64,000 nt of DNA from Fuerstiella sp. GTDB lineage: Bacteria; Planctomycetota; Planctomycetia; Planctomycetales; Planctomycetaceae. Positions within the stretch are counted from its first letter, which is position 1. Each line of letters begins with the position of its first letter. Below are positions 27,186 through 36,194 of this stretch, piece after piece. The stretch lies in contig JALHMY010000033.1 of the NCBI GenBank assembly GCA_022843805.1, positions 1-64,000 on the forward strand. The letters run 5' to 3'. The notes below the pieces were generated by a model that was given only the letters and a program-made list of their open reading frames with translations, was not told the DNA's origin and did not search any database. Made by a program: the position numbers and the translations under genes.

Positions 27186-28388
27186 ATGTTTCGAGTCCGA
27201 ATGCCGAACGGGAAAATGTCGAAACCGACTCGACGCGAGGCGATTGTCGCAGCGTATCGAGAAAACCGGATTCCCGCCGGCTCGATCGTTCTGGGACTCG
27301 GGAGCGACGCCGATCTGCCGATTGATGTGTTCTGCTGCGACGATCCGTCGGAGTATCTTCCGGATCGTGGTGTGAGCCTTCCGTTTCCAGTTCCAACCGG
27401 TGATGTAGCAATATCGGACAATGCACAGCCGATTCGAACCCCTCAAGAGACAGAGACGGTCTCTCCGGCAGAAACCCGAACCCGGCAACGTTGGCCACAG
27501 ATTGCAATGATCTTCGCAGCGGGAATTTTGTTTGGATGGATCATTGCACGGGGTGCCACAGAAACGCCATTGCTGGCAGCGCGTGCCGAATCGAATGAAG
27601 CGGTCGATAACGTCGACGCACTGGCCTCTGTCCTGGCAGGGCGGGAAATACGGCTACCGAAAGTCGAAGGCCCTGCCGCATTGCACGTCCACACGACAAT
27701 TGCACATGAGATCGTCGCACAGCACGTGGAGGACTTTCGACAAAAGCCGGCGGAGCACTTCCAGACGCCGAACTATTTGGCAGAGCAACAGCTGCAGACG
27801 ATGATGCTCTATGCTGCATTCCTGAACCGGTATAAGCCAGTCGCGTTGTGGAAAGCGGAAGAAACCGTTCCGTGTGTCATTTCAGCAGCGTACGGCTTAG
27901 CAGCACATCGTGAATCTGATTCGTCAATCAAATACGTGCATCCTGAGACCGGTGAGGATCTTTCGAATACACCCTCGAAAATCGTGGTGCTGTTTTGCGA
28001 AATCGCCATCGAAGGTTGCACAGGAAAGCGATTCGATCTTTCAACGCCAGCCGGGTGGAAAGGCGCACGGGACGCGACAGGCAACGACAATGAAGCTGCT
28101 GCCATTGATGCTATCCAGATGCAGGTCAACTGGCTCGCAATACCGAACACGACGTACGGGGACTGTTTCTCACGGGCGATTTACTTCCAGGAGGCAACAT
28201 CGATTTACCATGGTCTCCGGACACTGGAATCCATGGCCGGTAACGAAGAAGGACTCAACCGAGAGTCTCGGCGAATCGCGCAGCAACTCCAGACAAATGT
28301 CGCTGTTCGGGAAATTCCGGAAGGCGGATCGATTGCCGAACGGATCAGAGCATTGGCGAAACAGCATCATTTGTATTTGCCGGAATAG
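27186..28388 (+). CDS. Single-pass membrane protein with GYF-like N-terminal domain
   Basis: 400 residues. The first ~45 residues ('FRVRMPNGKMSKPTRREAI', 'NRIPAGSIVLGLGSD') resemble the GYF_2-like domains common in planctomycete and other membrane proteins. A linker leads to one transmembrane helix (about 108-128, 'IAMIFAAGILFGWIIARG'). The C-terminal ~250 residues are helical and soluble, no known family. The start at 27186 is supported by GGTGA upstream; an in-frame TTG at 27147 would extend it. Role in the prophage unknown, possibly surface modification or exclusion. Confidence 0.6.
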   Translation: MFRVRMPNGKMSKPTRREAIVAAYRENRIPAGSIVLGLGSDADLPIDVFCCDDPSEYLPDRGVSLPFPVPTGDVAISDNAQPIRTPQETETVSPAETRTRQRWPQIAMIFAAGILFGWIIARGATETPLLAARAESNEAVDNVDALASVLAGREIRLPKVEGPAALHVHTTIAHEIVAQHVEDFRQKPAEHFQTPNYLAEQQLQTMMLYAAFLNRYKPVALWKAEETVPCVISAAYGLAAHRESDSSIKYVHPETGEDLSNTPSKIVVLFCEIAIEGCTGKRFDLSTPAGWKGARDATGNDNEAAAIDAIQMQVNWLAIPNTTYGDCFSRAIYFQEATSIYHGLRTLESMAGNEEGLNRESRRIAQQLQTNVAVREIPEGGSIAERIRALAKQHHLYLPE

Positions 28389-28661
28389 TTCCGGACCAGC
28401 ATTCTCTTAGAGAAAGCGGCCCTGCTTCCGAGTGATAGAATCCATTTTAGCCCTGAAAACACTGAAAAAATAAATCGCAGGAAGCGCTTCCTACGATATT
28501 TGCTGCGTTCCGAAGTCGGTTCAACATTTAAAGGGCACGACGCAGCTTGCATTCCCATATTGAACCGGCCAAAATGTTCCCATGGGTGGCGGGCTCTGGG
28601 TCCGTCAGGAGTATGCAGCACAGTACGAAGCCACTTGATGGGATGTTCGGGGAGATCGATA

Positions 28662-29093
28662 ATGAAGAAGCTTCTTTTCGTGCTCGCAATTGTCGTGGCG
28701 ATAATGTTCCTGGCACGCGTTGCACAACACGCAGAGGCGAAAAGAATAAATACCCAGAACGAATTGATCATCGCGAATTTCAAGGCAGGTAAGCAGATCC
28801 CAGCCGACACTCACCAACAAAGGCGGCAGGCACTAGCAGCCCTTCATCAGGAAAGAATGAATCGGATGGCGGAGTTTCGTGCTCGCGCTGCGGCAACAAG
28901 AAGCATAGAGCCCCGACAGGCGCGGCTGGTGGCACGTCGCGCGGTCAGTGAGGAAATTCAATTGTGGATCGCGACCGAAGGCAGAAAAATTCAGGACACC
29001 ATGGAGGCACTGATCGGACCAAATCCCGCTACTCGCGAAATGTTAGAACGTATCGATCGGATTCGTCAGCAATCTGTGCCCCCTGAGATGTAG
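28662..29093 (+). CDS. Small signal-peptide or anchored helical protein
   Basis: 143 residues. N-terminal hydrophobic stretch (3-20, 'KLLFVLAIVVAIMFLARVA') is a signal peptide or membrane anchor. The rest is charged, Arg/Ala/Glu-rich and likely helical or coiled coil. GGGGAG lies 8 bases upstream of the ATG. No family recognised. A palindrome AGGAAGCGCTTCCT (28481-28494) lies in its 5' leader. Confidence 0.55.
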   Translation: MKKLLFVLAIVVAIMFLARVAQHAEAKRINTQNELIIANFKAGKQIPADTHQQRRQALAALHQERMNRMAEFRARAAATRSIEPRQARLVARRAVSEEIQLWIATEGRKIQDTMEALIGPNPATREMLERIDRIRQQSVPPEM

Positions 29094-29105
29094 GGGATAT
29101 GTTTC

Positions 29106-29300
29106 TTGTCGCCGCCGAAGCTTGCTACGCAGCTTCCGTCGGAATATCAAACAGAATTATGTGGCATTTTTGGTCTTGCGGGCTGCGCAGCAATCCTGAT
29201 GATACGCAGGGGGGTATGGGCTCGCGCAAAGATTATGCGGGCATACAGACGGCTACGGATGCCACTGACTGGGGAGTGTGATACGGGAGTCGTGACATGA
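29106..29300 (+). CDS. Small TM protein, TTG start
   Basis: 64 residues with one hydrophobic helix ('LCGIFGLAGCAAILMI') and a basic tail. The TTG start follows a GGGGA run, and the stop overlaps the next gene's start as ATGA. The overlap is the main support. No family recognised. Confidence 0.4.
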   Translation: MSPPKLATQLPSEYQTELCGIFGLAGCAAILMIRRGVWARAKIMRAYRRLRMPLTGECDTGVVT

Positions 29301-29899
29301 TGACATGTCGTGATGAGCAGACGACGGATGGGAGAGTGTGGTTCGACAGGTTGCTGTTTGGCGCGGGTAAGAGCGAAGCTCCCAAAATCAGCAACGGCAT
29401 CGATTTCGGGGCAATGACGAACGCTGATCTGCGGAAATGGTATGAGGCACACAGCATGCACATGTCTGTGGTGGACCATGAACGGTGGGGAGCTGAGGTG
29501 GACTCGCGGTTGGAGGCCCGCCAGGCCGCTAAGCAGAGCAATAGTCACAAACCGGTCGGGGAACACGCAGATTCGATAGACACAGCAAAAAAACTGTTAT
29601 CGAAGGCCGGGCCGGTCGAGCAAAAAGTGCAGATCGTGGCGTGGTTTGTCCGAACAACGCGAATCCATCATCTGCCGCAGATTTCGGATGTTTTGGGGAT
29701 TTCGTATAAATCCCTAAACCGGTGGCGCAACAGTAAAACGACGCCGCAATTGACCGCGGCAATCGACGCTGTTCAGTGTCCCCGGGACTCGGCACCCCGC
29801 GTACTCCGGGGCCGTGTCGACATCATAGACGGATACAGCGCACATCGACACGCGACTGTGGATGCGGTCGATCCCAGTCTCCCGGATGAGATCGACTGA
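29297..29899 (+). CDS. HTH-containing phage protein (possible regulator)
   Basis: 200 residues, soluble. Residues ~125-155 ('LPQISDVLGISYKSLNRWRN') form a clear helix-turn-helix, reminiscent of transposase/repressor HTHs. The N-terminal half has no recognised family. The gene is placed between the cargo/early genes and the ParB-like gene, and ends about 70 bases before a strong terminator. It is the only repressor-like protein seen, but it shows no CI-type peptidase domain. Confidence 0.55.
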   Translation: MMTCRDEQTTDGRVWFDRLLFGAGKSEAPKISNGIDFGAMTNADLRKWYEAHSMHMSVVDHERWGAEVDSRLEARQAAKQSNSHKPVGEHADSIDTAKKLLSKAGPVEQKVQIVAWFVRTTRIHHLPQISDVLGISYKSLNRWRNSKTTPQLTAAIDAVQCPRDSAPRVLRGRVDIIDGYSAHRHATVDAVDPSLPDEID

Positions 29900-29966
29900 G
29901 ATACTTTGAGATATTCTGAAAAATCTCACGCGGGAAAACGCTGAGTTTCTGCGTATCGCGACGCAA

Positions 29967-30009
29967 AACCTCCTCACGGGACTCGGATCCAGTGAGGAGG
30001 TTTTTTTTT
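29967..30009 (+). terminator. Terminator whose stem contains the next gene's ribosome-binding site
   Basis: Stem AACCTCCTCAC (29967-29977) pairs with GTGAGGAGGTT (29992-30002), followed by a T9 run (30001-30009). GAGGAGG in the right arm is also the only Shine-Dalgarno for the ATG at 30010. Transcript ending and ribosome access are thus mutually tied. Confidence 0.75.
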
Positions 30010-30300
30010 ATGATCCAGAAAACAAAAGACGAGCGATTTGATGCAGACGAACTCCGGAGCATGGCTCTGGCGCTTACCGATGTGTTGCGTCGGATCGACA
30101 GCAGCGGATGGTGCAGAGACACTCTGAAGTACATGGCCATGGAGGCAGACGACGCAATGCTGTCGATGCCGCACATGTACGGTCGCTGGGTCGGACAGAT
30201 CGAGCAGGCCCTGCAGGAGGTTGTGCAAAAACTCGCCGTCGTGCCAGTCGCAATTACTATCAGGCCGGCGGTTCCGGAACACGCTGAAACCATCGAATAA
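30010..30300 (+). CDS. Small phage protein, early region
   Basis: 96 residues, acidic, mostly helical ('DADELRSMALALTDVLRRID', 'WVGQIEQALQEVVQKLAV' in pieces). No family recognised. Its ATG directly follows the T9 tract of a terminator hairpin, with the SD in the hairpin stem. Confidence 0.55.
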   Translation: MIQKTKDERFDADELRSMALALTDVLRRIDSSGWCRDTLKYMAMEADDAMLSMPHMYGRWVGQIEQALQEVVQKLAVVPVAITIRPAVPEHAETIE

Positions 30301-30331
30301 CACGCGTGGGAGACTTAGGCGACGTTGGAGG

Positions 30332-30346
30332 GCGCAACGTTGCGCG
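30332..30346. promoter_or_regulatory. GCGCAACGTTGCGCG palindrome, copy 2
   Basis: Identical to 22552-22566. Lies 33 bases upstream of the ParB-like gene's likely ATG and just before a TATAGC hexamer (30357-30362), so it could be an operator over that gene's promoter, possibly bound by the ParB-like protein itself. Confidence 0.5.
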
Positions 30347-30378
30347 ATGTGGTTTTGTATAGCATGAGAGGCATGCCA

Positions 30379-32133
30379 ATGTACCAGGATATAGTGCGGA
30401 TAGAGCAGTACGAAGACGGCGGAAAAAAGGTCGAAATCGGCGACTACGATGTGCATGAGTTTGCATCGGCCTTCGATATTCTCCCCGAGGGGGAGATGAA
30501 TGAACTCGCTGATTCGATCGAAAAGAACGGATTGCGAGAGACAATAAAGGTCGATATCGCCGGACAAATCCTGGACGGGCAGAACAGGCTGATAGCGTGT
30601 TTGTTGCGCGGTGTGACACCATCATTTAAGACGATTACCGACGATCCGAAAGAATACGCAGTCGATGCCAATATGCGACGGCGACATTTAACGCCGTCGC
30701 AACGCGCGACAATTTACGCGGAGCTGTTTCCGGAAAAAACGCGAGAGCAGCAAGCAGAGGGTGCGAAAGTTTCGGTGCGAGCCATAACGCAGGCGGCGAA
30801 AGTCATAAACACCGGAACGCCTCAGCTGGTTGACGCTGTGAAAAGCGGAGAGGTGACGCTTCAGGACGCGGTTGAAGTCAGCGATTTGCCGAAGGAGAAG
30901 CAAACCGAGTTGCTTGCGGGGCTCGGAAAAGACGACCGAACCGAGCGACAGCCGAAGAAGAAAAAAGGCCGAGCAAAGGCTGGCGACGGACAGTCAGACG
31001 AAACCGTTTCCGATTCGGTCGCGTCCGACACGAAGCCAGTCGATCCGCTGAAAGCGGCGGCGAAAGAGATTCGCGCAAAAAAGCAAATCGCGTTGCTTGA
31101 CAAGGACAAATGGAAGGCGAAGGCGAGCACATCGCTGTCGCTGCTATTCGGTTTTCTTGAGCCAGAATTACAAGACTGGGGGAAGAAGGAAATCGCGCAT
31201 ATTGTTGACGCGACCGTGAGAGTGCAGATCGAAGAGGCAGAAAAGCGGGAATCGTTTGAGGATTCGGTTCTCGACGCAGTGGGAGTCGTGGCAAAGATCG
31301 GCAAAATCGTCAATAGTCTGCCGAAGTCGGAGAGAGTAGATGCCGAAAAGGCAATTGCTGAAAAATACCAGACGAAACGGGAACCGATCAAAAAGCACGA
31401 ACAGGTCCTGGCACTGATCGAAGGGCTTTCAGAGGCCGAGAAAAAGAAACTGCTGAAAGCTTTGGGGGTTTCTGCCGCGCCGGCAGAGGAATCACCGTCG
31501 AAGGAATTCCCCACCGAACCGAAAAAGATTGCAGAGCATGTGCGACGGGAAGCGACCGCTGCGTGCAGGAAGGCAAGCCAGATTCGGTTCACTGAGGACG
31601 AGCACAAAAAGGCGCTGGTGTCCGCGGTCGATTCGATTGCAAAAGCCTGTTCTGATATGCTGGTAAAAACTGGGTCATTTTCCGATGCGCCGGCGGTTGT
31701 CTTTCCTGCACACCTGGATAACGAATCGTTTCGGGAATTGTGGCTGGAGTGGATTGCAGTTCGCAGGAAAACAAAAGGTCACAGCACAAACAAAACGCAG
31801 AACCGACAGTTAGAACAGCTGGCACATTTCGACATGGCGCAGGCGAAGGAAATCGTCGGCAAGGCGATCGATAACGAGTGGCAGGGAATTCCAGCAGCGG
31901 CACAGCTGCGCGATACGAAATGGGACGGTCGACCACCGGCAGGCCCTGGAGAACAAAAGAACGGGGTTCACTCACCGGCGACACAGGGAGTGCAGCAGCG
32001 CACGAGAAACGGACAGCCGTTAACCGAGCGAGATACGGACCGGAGCAAGTACGGAGCGTTCACGCCCATCGCGAATGGGGATGCAGATTCGGACGCTGAC
32101 TACGATGAATTGCTTCGTCAAGCGCTACTGTAG
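30379..32133 (+). CDS. ParB/Srx-fold DNA-binding protein
   Basis: 584 residues. The N-terminal ~90 residues are a ParB-type domain: 'LPEGEMNELADSIEKNGLRE', 'ILDGQNRLIACLLRGVTP', with the 'DGxNR' signature. An HTH region follows ('RRRHLTPSQRATIYAELF', 'GAKVSVRAITQAAKV'). From residue ~195 on it is a long Lys/Glu/Ser-rich helical tail. Phage members of this family act in DNA modification, nuclease or partition-like roles. The ATG at 30379 is chosen for GAGAGG seven bases upstream; earlier in-frame starts exist. It is the last gene before the packaging region. Confidence 0.75.
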   Translation: MYQDIVRIEQYEDGGKKVEIGDYDVHEFASAFDILPEGEMNELADSIEKNGLRETIKVDIAGQILDGQNRLIACLLRGVTPSFKTITDDPKEYAVDANMRRRHLTPSQRATIYAELFPEKTREQQAEGAKVSVRAITQAAKVINTGTPQLVDAVKSGEVTLQDAVEVSDLPKEKQTELLAGLGKDDRTERQPKKKKGRAKAGDGQSDETVSDSVASDTKPVDPLKAAAKEIRAKKQIALLDKDKWKAKASTSLSLLFGFLEPELQDWGKKEIAHIVDATVRVQIEEAEKRESFEDSVLDAVGVVAKIGKIVNSLPKSERVDAEKAIAEKYQTKREPIKKHEQVLALIEGLSEAEKKKLLKALGVSAAPAEESPSKEFPTEPKKIAEHVRREATAACRKASQIRFTEDEHKKALVSAVDSIAKACSDMLVKTGSFSDAPAVVFPAHLDNESFRELWLEWIAVRRKTKGHSTNKTQNRQLEQLAHFDMAQAKEIVGKAIDNEWQGIPAAAQLRDTKWDGRPPAGPGEQKNGVHSPATQGVQQRTRNGQPLTERDTDRSKYGAFTPIANGDADSDADYDELLRQALL

Positions 32134-32191
32134 CAGTAGGAATACGGCCAGTCCGGAGGCATCGTATCCGGGACGAGGTGCACTGCGTGTC

Positions 32192-32614
32192 ATGATCATG
32201 CGACACGGCAGTGAACCGAACGACATGAGGACTGACAACGAACCACCGAAGAAAGGAACAGCACGGGCGATGCGATATTTCCCGCAGGATGAACTGGATG
32301 AGATACGCGATGAGGTTCGCTTTGGTGCATCCATCACAGACATCGCAGTCAGGCTGTGGATACCGACGGATGAACTGGCGCGACTGCTACAGTTGCGCAT
32401 CCGGACAGCACAGAGGAATGCGATCGAACAGAGTGAACCCTTTGTCGAATTGATTCAACAGGTACGACTTCGGGAAAAACCGAAGTACCTGCTGACGGAC
32501 GAAGGGTTAGATCTGATCGACGATGGACTGGAAGCATCAGATCGGAAGATGATTGCTGAATGTGAAGAGCACATTCGATACATCCACGCAAAGGCGATGG
32601 CTGGCATGCAATAG
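32192..32614 (+). CDS. Small phage protein with HTH-like segment
   Basis: 140 residues. 'DELDEIRDEVRFGASITDIAVRLW' and 'TDELARLLQLRIRTAQRNA' (in parts) suggest an HTH of the kind found in small terminase or regulator proteins. C-terminal charged helix. No firm family. Start by GAGGTG upstream; alternatives at 32198 and 32225. Directly upstream of the terminase genes. Confidence 0.5.
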   Translation: MIMRHGSEPNDMRTDNEPPKKGTARAMRYFPQDELDEIRDEVRFGASITDIAVRLWIPTDELARLLQLRIRTAQRNAIEQSEPFVELIQQVRLREKPKYLLTDEGLDLIDDGLEASDRKMIAECEEHIRYIHAKAMAGMQ

Positions 32615-32890
32615 ACGAAAGCTGTCAGCCGGGGAATGGACTGACAGCTGAAGAGAACGGACGAGACACCCCGGAGAATGCAACATGCAATGTCAAAGGA
32701 ACGGTTCATACATCAGGCAATCGGACAGGCAGGCCGACGGTCACAGAGACGGGCGGAAAACCCGCCAAATCGGCATACATGGGTGGGTTGTGGTATGTCA
32801 CCCTGGGGTCCTCCCGAGAGGGCTCGAAAACGCCGAGCGGTTGGGTCATGCTTCGACTTTTTTCGTTACAAAAAAAATCGGTGAGTGCTG
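32615..32890. other. Spacer ahead of terminase, candidate packaging region
   Basis: 276 bases. Contains a perfect 9-bp hairpin AGCTGTCAG/CTGACAGCT at 32620-32649, a small GGCGG/CCGCC dyad near 32756 and an A/T run at 32860-32880. A cos or pac site is commonly beside the small terminase gene, but nothing here proves one. Confidence 0.35.
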
Positions 32891-33397
32891 ATGGACCGAA
32901 CCAAGGTCAGCCGGAACGAGCTGGCACGGTTCATCGGTTGTTCTGGTCAGACCATTTCGAAATACGCCAGGCAACCCGGGTTCCCGCAGCCGGACGGTGC
33001 AGACAAGCTCGATGCTGTGGAGTGCATCGCATGGTGGCTGACACAGAAGGCACCGAGAGCGAAGCAGCGCGAATTGTACGGGAAGCTGTCGGGTGTGCTG
33101 GGAATCGAAACAAATGGTGAGGCCGAAGCAGAGAAGCCGGCATCGATTGCCGAAGAGCACGAGAGGCTGGACCTGCAGCTGAAAGCACACAAAGTTTCTA
33201 AAGCAATCGGAGATTGTGTGGCGTTCGCGGACATTCGCAGCATCGTGGGGAAGCTTGCTTCCGGCATACGAGAGGCCTGCGGCCAGGTGAACGATATATC
33301 TGGGCGTGACGTTCTTCCGTTGTTCGAGGCTGCGTTTAGTCGGTTCGAGGCGGAATTGGACGAAGCGCAGGAGCACGCCGGGGAGCCCGGACTATGA
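32891..33397 (+). CDS. Terminase small subunit (Nu1-like)
   Basis: 168 residues. The N-terminal 60 residues are a winged HTH ('VSRNELARFIGCSGQTISKY', 'PGFPQPDG') as in Nu1-type terminase small subunits, which recognise the phage DNA end. The rest is helical and would mediate oligomerisation and large-subunit contact. ATG overlaps by ATGA with the large terminase, and an upstream GTG at 32885 is possible. Confidence 0.8.
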   Translation: MDRTKVSRNELARFIGCSGQTISKYARQPGFPQPDGADKLDAVECIAWWLTQKAPRAKQRELYGKLSGVLGIETNGEAEAEKPASIAEEHERLDLQLKAHKVSKAIGDCVAFADIRSIVGKLASGIREACGQVNDISGRDVLPLFEAAFSRFEAELDEAQEHAGEPGL

Positions 33398-35373
33398 CGA
33401 CGCTGCTGTCGAACTTCGAACTGTATCGCCGGAACGCACGACGCGGAATGGCCGAAATCCTGCGGCATGCGAGACCGCGGCGGGTGCGACCGTTGCTGCA
33501 ATTTGCCGAAGCGGAGCTACGCATGCCCACCGGGCGATTCCGGGGGCAGCCGTTCCGGCGAGAATATCAGCCTGCGACGGCAGTGCTGATGGAGATGTTG
33601 AGCGATGACCACTGGTTAGAATCGTGGATCGTCGGTCCGCATCAGGCGGGGAAGAGCTTTGCGATTGTGGCATTCGGGCTGTGGACGCTGTTCGAACGGC
33701 GGGAGGACGTGATTCTCGGATTGCCCGATATCGGAATGCGGACCGTCAAATGGAAGAAGGACTTTCTTCCGCTGATCGAATCCAGCAGGTATCGCAGCCA
33801 ATTACCCAAAACCGGGCGGGGAAGCAAAGGCGGCATCTCGGAAATCGTGCAGTTCCAGAACGGGACAAGTTTGATTTGCATGGGGGCCGGGGGCGGCGAT
33901 ACACAGCGAGCGGGAGCCACAGCCCGAACTCTGATCATCACGGAGGCGGAAAAGTTCGGAGTGCGTTCCGCGGGATCGGACGAAGGCAACAAGTTCGAGC
34001 AGATCCGCGGGCGAGTCGCGCACTTCGCGGGAACGGAACGCGTTGTCGCGGAAAGTACGATCACGATCCAGGAAGCCCTGATGTGGTCCAGTTATGTCGG
34101 GGGCACAGCTTCCGTGGTTCGCGTCCAGTGTCACAGCTGCGGCGCCTATGTCGCGCCGGAACGGGAACACCTCATCGGATGGCAGGCAGCGAGAACAGAG
34201 CAAGAGGCGCGCGAGACCGGAGCATTCAGCTGCCCGAGCTGCGGCATCGTATGGAGCGAATCGCAGCGATTGCGAAACCTGCAGACGGCTATCGTCACTC
34301 ATTCCGGCCAGACCGTGACATCGGATGGACAGGTGATCGGCGATAATCCGCCGACGCGAAAACTCGGATTTCGGTTCTCTGCGGCAACGAATGCGTTCGC
34401 AGATGCCGGCAGCATTGCAGTGGAAGAATGGACGCGAGAACGATCGACGAACCCATCGCTGCGAGATTCGGCGGATCGGGCGTTGAATCAGTTCCGTTTC
34501 GCAGTGCCGGCGAAACCGCAGCGATATGAAGTCGATCCGCTCGACGGCAGGCTTCTGATGTCGAGAACCACGGCGCCCGGATTTATGACGGTTTTCGAAA
34601 CGACTGCGATTCTAACGGGGGGAATCGACGTCCGCAAAACTCAGCTGCATTGGTGCGTTGTGGAATGGCCCGAAGCGGCAGGACCTCGCATTGTCGCGTG
34701 GGGCGTGGAGGCGATTGACCAGACAATGCTCTGGGAGACCGCATTCGCCGAAGCGGCGGGCCGAATTCAACAGCGGTTTCGAGACGGGTTCCCCACCGCA
34801 GATGGAACGTCCTGGATTCCGGTTTCTTTTTCGCTGATGGATGCGGGCTGGCAAACATGGAGTGTGCAGGAGGTAACCGATTCCGATGACTTCATGATGC
34901 CTTGCAAGGGATTCGGTGCGGGCATTCTCCGCAGTCAGCAGTACCGATCCCCTCGCAGCGTGGGCACAAACTGCAAACTGATCGGGCAGGATTTCCATGT
35001 GGCGTATCTCGCGGACCGATGGCTCGTTGAGCTGGACGCATCAAAATGGAAAAGCCGACTGCATCAGATGTTGCGCATGAACGTTTCCGATCCGCATGCA
35101 CTGACATTCTGCCAGGCTGATCCGTCGATGCTGCGAAATCTCGTGATGCATCTGACATCGGAAAAACAAATTGAGAAGTATGAGGGCGGAGAACTGCTGG
35201 TGACCTGGAGTGATCCGGTCGGCGAGAACCATTTTCTCGACGCCACATCGCTTGCGGTTGCGGCGCGTCACATCGAAGACGCCTTGCGGCAATCACTTAT
35301 CGAGCAGCAGCCGGATACCGAAGTCTGGCAGCCGACGGTTTACGGGGCGTCCGGTGGGATCTTTGGGAATTGA
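33394..35373 (+). CDS. Terminase large subunit (GpA family)
   Basis: Motor and nuclease that pumps DNA into the capsid. 659 residues. Walker A is the variant 'GPHQAGKS' (about residues 79-86), Walker B 'LIITEAEKF'. A zinc-ribbon insert carries two CxxC pairs ('QCHSCGAY', 'SCPSCGIV'), usual for GpA-type enzymes. The nuclease domain starts with 'GGIDVRKTQLHW' holding the acidic metal ligand. Normal length. Overlaps the small terminase by four bases. Confidence 0.93.
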   Translation: MTTLLSNFELYRRNARRGMAEILRHARPRRVRPLLQFAEAELRMPTGRFRGQPFRREYQPATAVLMEMLSDDHWLESWIVGPHQAGKSFAIVAFGLWTLFERREDVILGLPDIGMRTVKWKKDFLPLIESSRYRSQLPKTGRGSKGGISEIVQFQNGTSLICMGAGGGDTQRAGATARTLIITEAEKFGVRSAGSDEGNKFEQIRGRVAHFAGTERVVAESTITIQEALMWSSYVGGTASVVRVQCHSCGAYVAPEREHLIGWQAARTEQEARETGAFSCPSCGIVWSESQRLRNLQTAIVTHSGQTVTSDGQVIGDNPPTRKLGFRFSAATNAFADAGSIAVEEWTRERSTNPSLRDSADRALNQFRFAVPAKPQRYEVDPLDGRLLMSRTTAPGFMTVFETTAILTGGIDVRKTQLHWCVVEWPEAAGPRIVAWGVEAIDQTMLWETAFAEAAGRIQQRFRDGFPTADGTSWIPVSFSLMDAGWQTWSVQEVTDSDDFMMPCKGFGAGILRSQQYRSPRSVGTNCKLIGQDFHVAYLADRWLVELDASKWKSRLHQMLRMNVSDPHALTFCQADPSMLRNLVMHLTSEKQIEKYEGGELLVTWSDPVGENHFLDATSLAVAARHIEDALRQSLIEQQPDTEVWQPTVYGASGGIFGN

Positions 35374-35393
35374 TGGTGGGCGAATAAACAACA

Positions 35394-35777
35394 ATGAAAA
35401 ACAACGAACACCCAGAATGCCCGAAATGCGGATCCGAGTATCTGATTCGAATCGGAGAAACGCTGTTGCCATCCGACGACTGCGATCCGGAGAAGAGCGG
35501 TCAGTACCGTTGCCGGCACTGTGGAACCGAAAGCCAGTACATTGTGCGCAAAGAGGCGGACGAAATTCCGGGGTATTCTCCATCCGCGCAATGCCCGAAA
35601 TGCAAGAGTTACGAAACAAAGATAGTCGGCTCTCCCCCGCACAGAGACTGTCGATATCACCTCTGCCTGGATTGCAACAAGGGATTCAAAACCCGCCGAC
35701 TCGACCGACAAATAAATCGACCAGAAGCGCTTCCGGTGCGTACGCTGCTGAAACAGATCCGACCAAAAAAGGAGTGA
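35394..35777 (+). CDS. Double zinc-ribbon protein
   Basis: 127 residues with two zinc ribbons: 'CPKCGSEY' with 'CRHCGTES', and 'CPKCKSYE' with 'CLDCNKGF'. Each has four Cys in CxxC pairs. Basic C-terminal tail. Lies between terminase and portal, where head-tail connector or packaging accessory genes sit. DNA or RNA binding is likely. No family beyond zinc ribbon recognised. Confidence 0.65.
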   Translation: MKNNEHPECPKCGSEYLIRIGETLLPSDDCDPEKSGQYRCRHCGTESQYIVRKEADEIPGYSPSAQCPKCKSYETKIVGSPPHRDCRYHLCLDCNKGFKTRRLDRQINRPEALPVRTLLKQIRPKKE

Positions 35778-35849
35778 GTTCGTCCACCGTATGGAAACAC
35801 AGTGGATGAGATCTGTTCGTAATTCGTGACATCGCGCATCATCGGGTGT

Positions 35850-36194
35850 ATGTCAACACCTTCGCCCAACTATCAGCCGCACCTGCCCGTCGAACAAAGC
35901 TTCGACGGCAATGTGAACATCGTGGTGATGCTCGATGCGGCGCGAACGAACGCAATTCGGGCGATCACCGCCAATGACTTTGCGACGGCTCGGAAAGTGG
36001 CGACTCAGGCCATGTTCCTCCTGGCGACGATCCCGGATGGCCAAATGGCCGGCCTGGCATCCCAAACGTGGGACCGTCCCGCAATCCAGAATTTCCTGCT
36101 GCAACTCGACCGCCTGGAAGCCGCAACAGAACAGGCCGCTTCCGGCGTTTTGGCGATGCAGCCGTATCAGTATTCCGCACGGAGGGTGTGCTGA
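35850..36194 (+). CDS. Small head protein upstream of portal
   Basis: 114 residues, helical, Ala/Gln-rich ('AARTNAIRAITANDFATARKVATQAMF' in parts). The stop overlaps the portal start (TGATG). Position and size are those of gpW-like head-completion or small scaffold proteins, but no family was recognised. GTG at 35826 is an alternative start. Confidence 0.5.
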   Translation: MSTPSPNYQPHLPVEQSFDGNVNIVVMLDAARTNAIRAITANDFATARKVATQAMFLLATIPDGQMAGLASQTWDRPAIQNFLLQLDRLEAATEQAASGVLAMQPYQYSARRVC

